21,754 nucleotides of DNA from Hypsibius dujardini (GCA_001579985.1 LRSR01006321.1:1-21754), one strand, 5' to 3'; numbered from the stretch's first letter, positions 1 to 11,600 are shown. Translations and numbers: made by a program. The notes: generated from the letters alone by a model not told the origin.

Positions 1-198
1 GTCGTACGGGAGAGTGCCCACGCTGGACAACACCACGCCCATCTGCACGACTACGGGAGGGGTGGTAAAACTGCGTGCCCGAGTCGTGATAATGTCGACC
101 GAATCAACCGACTGTTGGACAGCTGCTACAGGGACCTGGAAGCATCCTGCAGATAAGAAAATGATTCCAACTACTGGGCAGAGAGTTGCACGATGCAT
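1..198 (-). CDS. Second receptor guanylate cyclase, first exon (partial, runs off left edge)
   Basis: An in-frame ATG at 198 opens 66 codons to the window edge. A signal peptide is visible (MHRATLCPVVGIIFLSAGCF). It is followed by [20 protein letters not shown] and [10 protein letters not shown], which parallels exon 1 of the complete gene ([30 protein letters not shown]) residue for residue. The DNA is also clearly similar (plus 1-130 against about 12861-12985). It lies 2.3 kb downstream of the first gene on the same strand, so this is a tandem paralogue. Its other domains are outside the window. No matching TATA box was seen upstream. Confidence 0.9.
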   Translation of the reverse strand, partial: MHRATLCPVVGIIFLSAGCFQVPVAAVQQSVDSVDIITTRARSFTTPPVVVQMGVVLSSVGTLPYD

Positions 199-364
199 CG
201 TTGTTTGTAAACAAGCCGACACAGCTGAAATCCAATCAAAAGCATCACGGGAGATAGAGAATGAGGTGGTTGAAGAATTAGTGCCTTCGGGTGTAACAGA
301 ATGTGTATATTTTTCAAAGCAAGATTTGAGCGAGTTAGGACCATTGGTATTACGTGAATTTTAT

Positions 365-643
365 TACTGTACGCTCCCGATCTCAAGGGTCGATTTTGAG
401 TCCGGCCCGAAAACACGTTCCGTCACTCGCTTGGTTGCTCATTCAGATTCACTTAAACTGTATTGACTTGCAAATTTTGAAACCGAAATCATCATTTCAA
501 TCAAGCAAGGTAGCATAGCCTGTCAGGCAAAACCCGACGGGCCGATCACAGGCAAGTGAACGGAGTTGAAGGATCCGCTCAAGCTTGATGTGAACCAGCG
601 GGGGTGGGGCACAATCGACCCTTGAGATCGGGAGCGTACAGTA
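365..643. repeat. 31-bp perfect inverted repeat with 217-bp spacer
   Basis: Bases 365-395 are the exact reverse complement of 613-643 (TACTGTACGCTCCCGATCTC... against its complement). Neither arm extends beyond 31 bp, and no target-site duplication is evident. It lies just upstream of the partial cyclase gene. It could be a foldback element or a local inverted duplication. Confidence 0.85.
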
Positions 644-1081
644 TGATTACACACACGTACGAAAAAAGGGACGGGGGGGAGTATCTCATCAGACAAACTG
701 TACTTGACGTCTTGTCCCTTCAGGGTTGTTTACATGTAACGTGTTTGGATTTAAAAAATATTAATTAAATTCAAATCCACCGGCAAAATTCATGAAAACA
801 AAAAACTTATTTTGTGTGAAAGAAACGGAATATCTGCAATATTTCAAATTAGGTTGTAAAAAATTTTTTGGTATGTACGGTATAGTCAATTTAGGGATAT
901 AACATCAAAATACGCTGTGAAATATCAATTTCTAATTCTGACTTTTTGTGACTTTACTCTAAATAAAGCAACAACGTCTTCTGCTTAAAGAAAAAGTCCT
1001 CTGTCTGAGCCATTTAAAGTAAATTTAAACTGTAATTAGACAATACTACGTCCCTTGAAATTTTAAAATGTCCTCCAAATT

Positions 1082-1471
1082 TTGTTCCCAATTCCAACAT
1101 CCGTAGATTTGATTTTCGATTTAATTCTACGTTACAGACAGCCGAAGTCGGAGATACGATTCCAGACGGGGACATTGCTAAACGGACAGCCAGAAAGTCC
1201 GGCGGTTATTGATGAAACCTTGGCTAGAGATGGTTATATTTTGAGACAGAATGTCCTGGGACGATTTGTCGAGGGCCTGGAATGCCACGCCTGGCGCCAC
1301 GGCAGCAATATGTTGCAATTAATTCATCCAAGAGGGAGTAAACGTAGGCAACATGTTAGACACCGACATTCTCAAGGGGATTCGGGAGGGAGTCGTATGA
1401 TCAGTAGTCGATACCATTTCTTCACTGCGTTCCTGCCGTCAATGCAGCCCACGAACGGGGCCCTGCTCTAA
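1082..1471 (+). CDS. Possible unidentified coding exon (129-codon open frame)
   Basis: The open frame includes GTLLNGQPESPAVIDETLAR and DGYILRQNVLGRFVEGLECH, and follows a plausible acceptor (CGTTACAG, about 1137). GC content is higher than in the flanks, and the text looks protein-like up to about 1320. A second frame then reads NMLDTDILKGIREGVV before a stop, so there may be a frameshift or a splice. I do not recognise a family. It may be a remnant of a mobile element or chance. Confidence 0.22.
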   Translation: MFPIPTSVDLIFDLILRYRQPKSEIRFQTGTLLNGQPESPAVIDETLARDGYILRQNVLGRFVEGLECHAWRHGSNMLQLIHPRGSKRRQHVRHRHSQGDSGGSRMISSRYHFFTAFLPSMQPTNGALL

Positions 1472-1747
1472 AATGTTCGGTGGCGGGACAAGTGAAGAAT
1501 CGTGAATAATATATTGATGAAATGGAGGCTAATTACTCCTCCCTCTTTTTTATTGACCCCGTCCGTTTTCATGGCGCAGCCGTTGCGGCTGTCAAAATTT
1601 AAAAATAGTGAATCAAAAACAAACCGTAAGTAAACCTTTCTAAAACGCCCATAGATTCATTAGCACATTTTTCAATCAAGTTCTAGTGGACGGCAAAAAC
1701 TAAAATTAGCCTAATAATCAGCTTTTTTAGGCGAAATTAATTGACTT

Positions 1748-2045
1748 AGGGAACATCCGTTAATGACGTCAGTAATTTTTATGAGGCGACTCGACACCCT
1801 CTCCCCTAACGTCAGAGTTTGTCAGAATTTTTTTAACACCCCCTAGATCTTCAGTTTCTGACGTCAGACACCAAAGACCCCTTCCATTACAGAAAAAAAC
1901 GTGAAATGTATCTTTATCATTCCAAATCAGGCCTGTCCCCAAATCAAGACGCCGGCCTACCCCCATACCGTACAGTCAGAGTTCGTCAGGTATTTTTCGC
2001 TCCCTATCCCCTAATCAATACTGACATCATTAATGGATGTTCCCT
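1748..2045. mobile_element. 298-bp MITE-like element with 27-bp terminal inverted repeats
   Basis: Left end AGGGAACATCCGTTAATGAC... (1748-1774) pairs with the right end (2019-2045) with 2 mismatches in 27. The termini carry GACGTCAGTA or GATGTCAGTA. Subterminal blocks are also repeated (CAGAGTTTGTCAG near 1814 and CAGAGTTCGTCAG near 1977). No open frame and no clear target-site duplication. It is non-autonomous; the superfamily is not assigned. Confidence 0.78.
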
Positions 2046-2149
2046 TTTTTAAATTTTGTTTCAGTTTTAGTTTTTGTCAAGTTAAATTTTTAATAACCAG
2101 TACTTGTAGTTCAGTTTTTTTAGTCAAACAGGAAAACTACAAACAAGAC

Positions 2150-2216
2150 ATTAGTCACTAAAATTTTCGCTTAGTTGCAGCTTATTTTTTGTAGTTTGGT
2201 TTAGTTTTGCCATCCC
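2150..2216 (-). repeat. Dispersed A-rich repeat, copy 1 (GATGGCAAAACCAAACTA end)
   Basis: The minus strand reads GGGGATGGCAAAACCAAACTAC and, further on, TTTTAGTGACTAATG. Both blocks recur in order at 14188-14250 (GCATGGCAAAACCAAACTAA, TTTTAGTCACTAATG). A related end, GGACGGCAAAAACTAAAATT, faces it at about 1688, on the other side of the 298-bp element. That element may therefore have inserted into an older repeat. Confidence 0.5.
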
Positions 2217-2251
2217 CAATCTCTCCGCAAAAGGAGTACAAACCTAAACAT

Positions 2252-2257
2252 TTTATT
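2252..2257 (-). terminator. Candidate polyadenylation signal AATAAA
   Basis: AATAAA on the minus strand about 260 nt past the stop codon of the complete cyclase gene, with an A/T-rich run after it. The hexamer is common by chance in such DNA. Confidence 0.25.
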
Positions 2258-2516
2258 TCATTTAATGTTGGCATTATATTTATCGACGTCTCAGATGAAT
2301 ATACGAGCAATGATGCCACGCAGTGGAAACGAGCGTGATATAAGTGCAGTTTTGCTATTGCAGGAAAAAGGCGCTTGTGAAATGAGACCGAACGATTCGC
2401 ACGTGGAAACAAGAAGAACCAAAACTGAAAGTAAGCAAGTTATTAATTCTCCTTTTTGGGCGCGATATCAAAGTGATGCATCTGTCGGCTGTTAAGAAAT
2501 ACCCGGCTCGCTCGAG

Positions 2517-2695
2517 CTATTTTTGAACGGTGGTTCCCACCGATTGATTCCCATCCGACTGGTTCGTGCCGAGGAGCCAGAAGGTCATGAGGGTGCCCTT
2601 GCCCTTGACGGGGACCTCGCCGCGCAGTTCCATGTGGAAGCCTCCCAGAAAGGCCAGAATACTTTGTGTCGTTTGAGTCATTTGAATTTTCATTG
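2517..2695 (-). CDS. Receptor guanylate cyclase exon 14: C-terminus and stop
   Basis: Acceptor ATTCTAG (2696) joins exon 13 as [13 protein letters not shown]. It continues [20 protein letters not shown] and [12 protein letters not shown], the standard end of the cyclase domain. A short polar tail ([16 protein letters not shown]) ends at TAG 2519-2517. There is no long C-terminal extension. Confidence 0.93.
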
Positions 2696-5600
2696 CTAGA
2701 ATGATAAAACATATGCTAGAATTACAGGCGGTTAAAACGTGAGAGGAATAGTAAACTGGTTGCGCTTACGTTCCCCGGTGGACTCCATTCGTGATGCTAC
2801 GTTGACGGTATCCCCGAATCTAGATCACAGAAAAACATTTGTTATATCAAAATAAAGCTCACTTTATGTAACAGAAAAGAGCTAGCATTTATTTTTTGGA
2901 AGCTCACGGGTGAAAAAAACAAAGGATCATTGCAAGTTTTTCCACACTCGAGACGATTTTCAGAAGGGGACCCTATAATGTGCCCGATTAATTTTTTTAA
3001 CAAAGCTATAAGTATGCTGATTTTCAAAATGCTTGTTATCGGTCAAGATATGAAAACTTTTTTCGGCAGAACTTCGAAGTTGGGAAATACTGAAAGATTC
3101 CATTTTCCTTGAGTTTGAATGTAAAAACTTCAAATTTGCAGAATAATTTATTTGAATGAATTTTGATACTAACCATTTTAAGAATCAATTTCAAATTTTT
3201 TGGCATTTGCAGAATTTTGGATGTCAGGGGGCGGAGCTATGCATCATTTTTGGAAAGTACTAGGAACCTGTAGCTCCGCCCGCTGACGCCAAAAAAAAGA
3301 TTCTGCTGATGGCAATCGATTTCAAATTGAATTTTGAGAAATACTAAGTCAAATTTGTCGAAATTTAACATTTTCCCATTTGCTGCATTTTCCAAAAACT
3401 GCAACAAAATCATAGCGAATTTACTGGGCCTTTATCGCCAACGGCGAAACCATACACATTTCTGCGAGCAGAACTGCAAGTTCAAATCGTTTGGCGATCC
3501 GCCTGCGATTAATCACGCGAACTTCGCCCCGCTACAGTCACCCAAATCAGATGGCCGAACAAACGGGACTTATGTTTTTAAAATGTCTGTTTACCAGTGC
3601 TTCCATTAAAATGAAAGCCACTGAAAGTGTGGAGACAGGTAAAAAGTTTCGGGCTAGGGACCCAGGCGGCTGAATCCAGGTCTCAGCCGCTCCAGCCATC
3701 TAATAAACTTTTCGTATTTTATCTCTCGTTAAGTTCTTTTGCTGTTTGGCGAAGGAAAGTTCACTACATACCCTATCCGAGTATATGATGGGTGAGGTCA
3801 CAAATCAACGAAGGCCAGCACGGCATCACATGTTTACGAAGCTACACACGGTGGGAGAACTTCTTTTAGAGATCGGATCTTCCAACAAAAACTTCCTCTT
3901 CATGCATTAAGTAATTCCAATTACATAGCACCGTCGAATAGTCCATCACCCTCCTCAAATGTTCGATGCTGGCGGACAATAGATTTGTAGGTGGAACACC
4001 ATTGAAAATCTTAAAGGAGATGGTCGTAGCAGAGTAAAAAACACATTTACATGTGCAACAGCTCATTGCGTGACTCAGCTACTAAAAGTGGCCTAGGTTC
4101 GCTCGCCCCTATTACCTTGCCCCAATCTCAGGCTGACCTAGATTGTTTATTTCTAATTCAGCATTCGCCCCTTTACACTTTTACATTAACAGAATGTTTT
4201 TGTCTCCTCTTATCTTGTTTAAAAAACCAAGTGACATTACTTATATAGGAGCCCTCCTATTTAAAATTCCGCCAAAATTAAATGGCCGAAGTTGCCGGAA
4301 TAAAGTATTTTTTTTAAAATATACAGAATATGTTAGTATTCATACTGGTAAAAACTGCCGCTGTTCAAGCCACAGAAATATGCATGATTATTTTTTGCAA
4401 GCGCTTAAATCAAGCAATCAGGCATTACTGGAACGTCCTAATTTTTTCCTGCCAAGATCAGAGCTTGTTAGCAGATGAAAATTGTTTTTAACTTACCTAT
4501 TTAGCGCACAATTCATAAAACAAATTCAAGGAGATTGGCGTGGCACCTACCGTTCCGACCCCTTGTGAGACATTCTCTGAAAATTCTCCCAAGTTAGGGC
4601 AAATGTTTGGTGTCCAACTTATAATAAAAATCGTTAAGTTTTACTGTTTTTGTTGAAGGAACAGACGATTAGTTGTGTAGCAGGCATTTTTATACAATAG
4701 CACAATATCATTAGAAGTCGGGAACTTCAACTTTTGCACTTACAAGCAGTAGCGTGGTGTAGCTATTCCCACAACTCCCGCCACGCAGGGCCCTATTTGC
4801 GATGGAGACAATGGTTAAATAAAATGTATGTACAAGTAAACTTTAATCGCAATCTATTTGCTAAGGTGAAGAAGTACCGGAATTCAGGCCGATCCGTAGT
4901 TGAAGGACCTTCTCCGGCATGTGACGCACTTTAAACGTTGACATCGCGCTGCGGAGAGTTAATGCTAATTTGGCTATTTCCGCGGCGTGGTGCTGACCGT
5001 TGCGTCTCGGCAAACCGGACACGATGACGTAGCAGTCGCCGATGGTCTCCACTTTGTACGCGTCAAATTGAAGAATAATTTCGTCAAACTTAATGGGAGA
5101 GAGTAAACATAACAGTACAGATTAGGAATGCGTTTGAAATATTCATTTATATGGGGCATTTTATTCAACTCAAATGGGACACATTCATTGTGTATATTCA
5201 TTGTATAGTATGTATGTGTAGTATTCATTGTATAGTTCCTACGTTTTTTGGCTCTTGTTAATGAAAAATTTACGGAAACAGGCGCTGCTTTTCAATAGAG
5301 ACTTTTCCCCAAACATTGCACATACATATTTTTTATAGTTCATTTTCTCCTAGGCATTTCTGGTCATGTGCAGTATTCAAAATCACAAAGCCCTACCTAT
5401 AGATCAAATTCAAAATTCAAAAATTCAAAAGAGAAAGAGAAAAAAAATGGAAAATAATTAGCTTTGGGATGAGATTGGAAAATTCTTCTGCGAGATTGCG
5501 GTGTCACAGTACGATCCCAAATCACTTTCAGGTATAGTAATTTCTTAATAAAACTTCTAAAATGCACGATTGGACTTATTGGCAGCACAAATGATGAGAC

Positions 5601-8600
5601 TTAACTCTGAAAAACTTCCCAGTTGGTATCAGATTTAATCGAAAGTGTAAAACAGTGTGAAACAATGTATTAAGATTCGAGGCTTGTACTAAGGTTTGTC
5701 TATTACAAATACCGGTAAATTATTGTCCCAAAATGGAATGACAATGTTGCATAATGCGAATTGCTTATGTCGTGAGTTTCTCATTGCTTTCTTACCGTTC
5801 ATTAAGGTAACGATGTCCGTGGGACTGCTGGCCGAAGACAAAGTGGTGAACTCAACGATATCACCAAAATAAATCGTCACGTTGTCGTAAAGCTCTGGTG
5901 GAATGGATTCGCCGCGTTTCAGCTGCTCCGCAATCGGCCTGAAAACAAAAACAAATCTTGACCTTGCAACATAATCAGTTTAGATAATCAAATGACTGGT
6001 AAAAAGCAAAACTTGCTTCGGCAGGATTGAGTACAAAAGTTGATCCGTCTTTTTCTTCTCATCCACCAGAGCCTGCGTCTTTTCCTCCACGGACGTTTCA
6101 AGGTTCAGCGCATGCTGCTCCATCCGTTCAATTAACATATCGATGATGTTATTTTTTTCATGGCCGCTAGACCTGAAACAGAGAACCCAAAAATAGAAAA
6201 ATTAATTTGAGACTTACGTACAACGTAGCGTACTTTGATAGTTGTCGGAGATAACTGCGAATCTGGGCGAACTTCAATCGTTCCGCAGGACTCTCCGCCC
6301 AACACGACGTCATTATGAAGTTGATTTCTTGCGGACAGTTTGCACCGGTAACAGTCGGCCGAAACGGCGGTCTCTCGCCCTTTTCCACCTTTCTTATGAT
6401 TTCTGCAGCCACCACAATTCAAAAGATTGCACCAATCACGATGCATTCACGTGACTGAACAAGTTTCAAAGGCTCGGAACTATATTAAAAAAGTTAAAAG
6501 TTTTTATTCCGAAAGAGAAAATGTGTGATTCATTCCCTGTGATAATATACGGAGTGCATTTTGAATCACCCTAACATAATTTCAACATCACGTCATTTGT
6601 GAATCACGCTACTTCACGGCGTAAAGTTGGGAAAGATCCAATCATTTTCTTCACAAGTTATGCCCCTTTTCGTGAGTAAAAATCGGCCTCTCGATCTTCA
6701 TTCATGAGATCCAAGATCCGTTCATATTTTATTTAATGCGCCTGTATATCGGTCATTGAATATATCCGTTACAAAAATTAATGCGCGAGAGCGTGATACA
6801 CATGTGGCAGCAATTTTGTCTGGACCGAGTTTGAGCCACCTGATTTTGCTGGCATCGTGGCTCGAACTCGGTTCGGACAAAATTGCTGCCACATGTGTAT
6901 AGAGCGTGAATTAAGGGCGACGGGAAGTTGGAATTGAGTTGGAATGATTCCAATCACACGAGCCCTACCATCACAGATAGAAATTTACAAGATGTGGGTG
7001 AACAAATTCACTATGAGTATCGAAAAATAGAAGACTCTTCCAAGGTGTAATTGCAATCGCGAGGAAGAAAAGTTAAGAAGATTCAGTCCCTGAAGCTGGC
7101 CTTGTGGCGTAACCCTTCTGGGCATAATTATTTCTAAAAACATAAGAGATTTATTTTTGATTCAATCAAGAAAATCAGATTTTTTAATTGTTTTGGCTAG
7201 ACCTGTATTATCACTGACGTCTCAGATCGATGGTGTTCAGACATGAAGACAATGGCAACACACTCGGTTAATTACCTTCGACATTGAGGTCATTCATGAA
7301 GTATGGCGATTCCTTGAGTACAATCTCCTGGAGGACGATGGCGAACGAAAAGGCGTCGCCTTCCTGAGAGCCTCGAAGAAATCCATTCTGCCCGGTGGAT
7401 CGTAAATGCTCCGGTGCGGTCCACAACAGCTCCTGTTTCTGTATCTTCGCCAGGCTTTCGTTGTAAAAGGAAGACAAACCATAATCACCGAGTTTCAGCA
7501 CAAAACGCTTGTCGATTAAACAGGACTTGGATGTCAGCCGTCCGTGCTGTTGCAGCACTGTGTTATGGAGGTACATCAGGCCGGCGACTACGTCGCTGAT
7601 GAAGGACAGCCGAAATGTCCAGTCAAGCGTTACCGTTTCATTTTGAAGTACATCCTTAAAACAATGACAGTACGCTTAGTTTCACGTGTAACTTTCCCTT
7701 TGATTGATTAGCTGATTGATGTATAATGTCACATCCTTTTTACAACTCCTTACTGTGTGTTTAGAACTTCTGTGTGTGATATTTGGCGCACCCTGTCGCT
7801 GGCAGGTGATTGACTGCAGCCTGTTAGATTTGCTTGCAAGTGAGTTCTTCAGTCTTCACCTTAACCAGCTAACTCCTAATGTCGTCAAATGACGACGCGA
7901 TGACTCCGAATTTTCACGTAAAGATGGTTTGATTGATTTCCTCAAGGTTAACTGATTTTTAAAGTTAGTGTGTTGGTTGAAATTTAGAGATTTTTTTTTA
8001 TTTGTTGCTTGACCGCCGTCCGGTAGAAATTGCCATACTCAACCATTTTTTGCTTTTTTTTAATGAAATAGGTGTTTGAAGACAGTGAGCTTCTAAAAAT
8101 ACATAAATATTCGTGGTCAAAGAAGGTGTCGGTTTTTTTGTAAACTATTATTAAAAGAGATTACTATTGAAACAGATTGATTGATTGATGTTTTTACCAA
8201 AATATGGTGCGGATTAGTGCAAGAAATAGTTTTTCATCGGCGGAGTTGTTTTCGCCCGATGATAGACAATGGTCCGCTAAAAGAAATTTGAAACTTCCCA
8301 AGTTGCTCAAAAACATGAAAATTAATTTGTTTCTTAATTGAATGGAGTTGCAAGGGACAAATACTTTTGGAATTCAAATCGGGTCCGGGCTATAGGTTAG
8401 TAATAATAAGGGATACGAGTAAATTTTGTGTAGAAACCAAAGGTAATACGGTACTCTGGAGTTCCCGGATAATTGTCTTCCAAACACACAAACACATTTC
8501 GACAGACAGTTTTACTGAAAATAGCTCATAGGTCCAATATCTCGCTTTGGACATTGTTGCATCGAAATTTCTTGTACTTTAATTACTGTACAACACTTGT

Positions 8601-11600
8601 CAGTGTCCGTGTTAGAGAAAGTCACTCGTTCTTCCGTAAACTATTGGCAAATTTCTTGGACATTGGGTATTCGACTTGTCGTGGTCTAGTGCGGGATATG
8701 TCTAGCAAATTTATCATAAATATTATTAAAATAAACATAGATATAATGTGCAAATATTCACTGATTTCGAACTAATAATGCCCCAAAAAAGCATGTAGTG
8801 CATGCATACGAATGATATGGGGAAATTTTGAGGCTTCAACTTCGAAAACTTTCTTATTTCAAACTACAATCATAGGAACTATGTAAGAAATATACTCTTG
8901 TAATCAAAGACGTATCGGTTAATTTGGGTCAAAGCTTAATGATACCGTCAAAGCCTGGATACCGTTAAATCCCAATAAATTAATTATCATTCAGTGAACG
9001 TAACGGTACTAACCAATATATCACACGCATTACATTTTTAATTTTTGTACCTGATATTCATTCTTACTTTAGTAGTTTTTGTTTGTTTTCAAAAATTTTG
9101 TTTCGTTTAAAGTGTTTGTCTTTGATTTTGTGTATCAAGGCCCACACTCTATACACTCACTTCCAATGTTCCTCGAGAGCAGTATTCTCCCAGCACGACG
9201 ACATGCTCTAGCTCAACACAGGCGGCAATGAATTTGACGAGGTTTTCACAGACAAACGTCCTGATCAACCGCACCTCCGAACGTACCCCCGACGTCAGCT
9301 CAACATGTTCTACCATACACGGCCGCACCAGCACCTGGGTGCCCCGAAAGGTAGCCACAATGGTGCTGGTCTTCATCATGGACGCATTGGTCACCTTTGT
9401 CCTCACAGTGCCTTTGGAATCTCGGTTGGATTTCTGCAGCGACACGGCTGAGCGATCGTGTTTGGGGACGGTCAGTTGAAGGACTCCAGCTTGAACGACC
9501 ATGTTGGGATGCTTCTCCCCGTTGCTCATCCCCAACTGTTGAGCACTGTGCGCCGCCGAGTTCAAACTGGGGACCGAACTATTGCGCTGATGGATGTAGA
9601 TGTCGACCCAGGTGGCGACCCAGTCGAGGTTGTTAACCTCGACGCGCCAGACGAGGAACTTGCTGACGGCTAGACTGACGAATACGGCTATGACGATGGC
9701 GGCAATCGCTCCGCCCAGAGCAGCTCCCAAAACTCGGCGGGCTAGGTGAAGAATAACGCATAAGTTGCTTGAGCAAAAGTTTGAAAACAAACCAAAGCAT
9801 TATTATTCACAACATAAATGCCATCTTTTATTTCAGGTAGATTATTTTCAACTTGGGACAATTTTGAGAAAGGGTTATACGCACAATATCCACATTTTAT
9901 GTTTTTAAAATGATTTCAAAAGCAGTGATTATTTATAAAATTTATCTCATCGGAAATGCTGTAATAACGAGTGTTTGGCAAACAAAGTCCGGAATGCACT
10001 GGAATATTCCTGATTTTGATAATGCAACCTTCTATGCGATTTGGTTAAAAATGGCCTCTAGCTCCGCCCTCTAATCTTAAAAACACTATCCTAACTCCAA
10101 TCGGTTTTAATAGGAATTTTGACTGGGAAATTAAATCCCTTTCTTAATTTTGCAGTCAAAATTAGGGAAAGGGATCTTATGTTGTAGTCCGGACTTTGAC
10201 AGTTCGCCAAAAAGGGAAAAGAATACGCCTTTCCAATTCCCCGCATTCTTGTCGTTTTGAGAACAGATATGTATGTACGCCTTTGATGATCAAAATACTG
10301 GATTTCAGAAGGACCATGAAGTAGAACCTCTTTCACTCTGAATTAGGCTCATCACCGCACCTTCTGCGACACATTTCTGGTCACTTCCATCAAAGCCGCA
10401 TTCCGGACGATTTGCCACTGGTTTGCCATCCGGACTGAGCCATCGTACGGGCCTCACCGCTTCGTACTTTCCGCGGTAGCCATAGTATTCTGCCACGACC
10501 TAAACGTAAGAAAAAGACTAGTTGGTTCACTTGGAAGTGGAGCGGAAATAGGTGAGGAGGATTTTCTGTCCGATGTTCCTGCAGTGAAACTTACGAAAAA
10601 CGGTTCATAGACCTCGAATCCAGAGTCGTCGGTTTTGGTACTGTTTGCCGCTTGCATCTGTAATAGTTGATAGTCCTCCAACTTATCACCGTTTCCATCG
10701 AGAAAGATTAGGCCGCTCGAACCTGGAGGGCCAGGATGTATGTTTACAGTGGGATAAAAATATTGGGGTGTTTTTTCGGCCCTCATACAAATAAAGCTTC
10801 ATGCAAATAAAGCTACGAAGTCTTTCCCCGAATCAAATTCAGCTTAGCGTATCAACTGCGATTTGAGACCTCAAACTTAAACATCGAGACTGACATCCGC
10901 ATCTTCCCAAATTTTGCCCTAATGGTGTACGCAAATAGAAAAATTTCCTCCGCTTGTATGTGCATACATCTGTCTTCCAGCCTGCCTGCCTATCTGCCTG
11001 TCCGTCTCAGCTATTGAATGAAGAAACTGTGCAACAAAAAAAACAAAAACGGCGTCCCAGCGTAGAACCTTAAAAGTGGCCTTACCAAGAGGGGAAGTCG
11101 CATGCACACAGTAATTGGCACTTACTTGTTAAATTGTAGGTGTTGTTGTTGAAGAGCCTCCCAATGGCGACAGCATTATCGGGTGTGACGGTCCCGCCGC
11201 ATCGACAGCTAACTGCATTGCGGCGGCGTAGACGAGGACCGCGTCGTAGAAGCAGCGGGAGTAGTAATTAACCTCCAGTGGAGGTGTTCGGCTATTGGTT
11301 TTCACACGCGCCCGCACTTGTGCCTCAAAATCTTTGAAGTCGGTGTTCTTGGTGCTCTGTCGCAGCGATAGTATGAACAACACACGGAACGCGGTCGAGG
11401 CCTCCTGATCGTAGATGTCATTGGTCTGCCAACCGTATGAACCCTCTCCGATCCCTTGAAGCATGTCGGCTTTTAGGATGTCCACGGCGAAAAAGGCGTA
11501 ATCACCGTTGCACATCCCGCGACGCTGAGCTTGAACCAATAACTGCCGCATTTTCGGTACAGACATGAGTAGAACAATTACTAGAAACAGCAACATATAT

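Noticed and set aside
14-466. 150-codon plus-strand open frame at the left edge
   Set aside because: Its first half is antisense to the partial cyclase exon (198 to 1), which has clear homology. The remainder shows no family.
3866-4066. 66-codon minus-strand frame inside intron 12
   Set aside because: No family recognised and no in-phase splice link to exons 12 or 13, which join directly in frame.
5109-5122. Candidate 14-nt microexon reading Asp-Leu-Tyr-Cys-Tyr, ideal in length and sequence for the gap between exons 10 and 11
   Set aside because: It is preceded by TA rather than AG, and the following intron would be only 20 nt. It would fit only if a G were missing before it, so it is left unplaced.
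9228-9673. Overlapping plus-strand open frames of 71-83 codons
   Set aside because: Antisense shadows of exon 6, which carries the transmembrane and kinase-homology sequence.
10040-10080. Second copy of the palindromic element in intron 5
   Set aside because: Only an 11-bp word (TAGCTCCGCCC) is shared; no second arm found.
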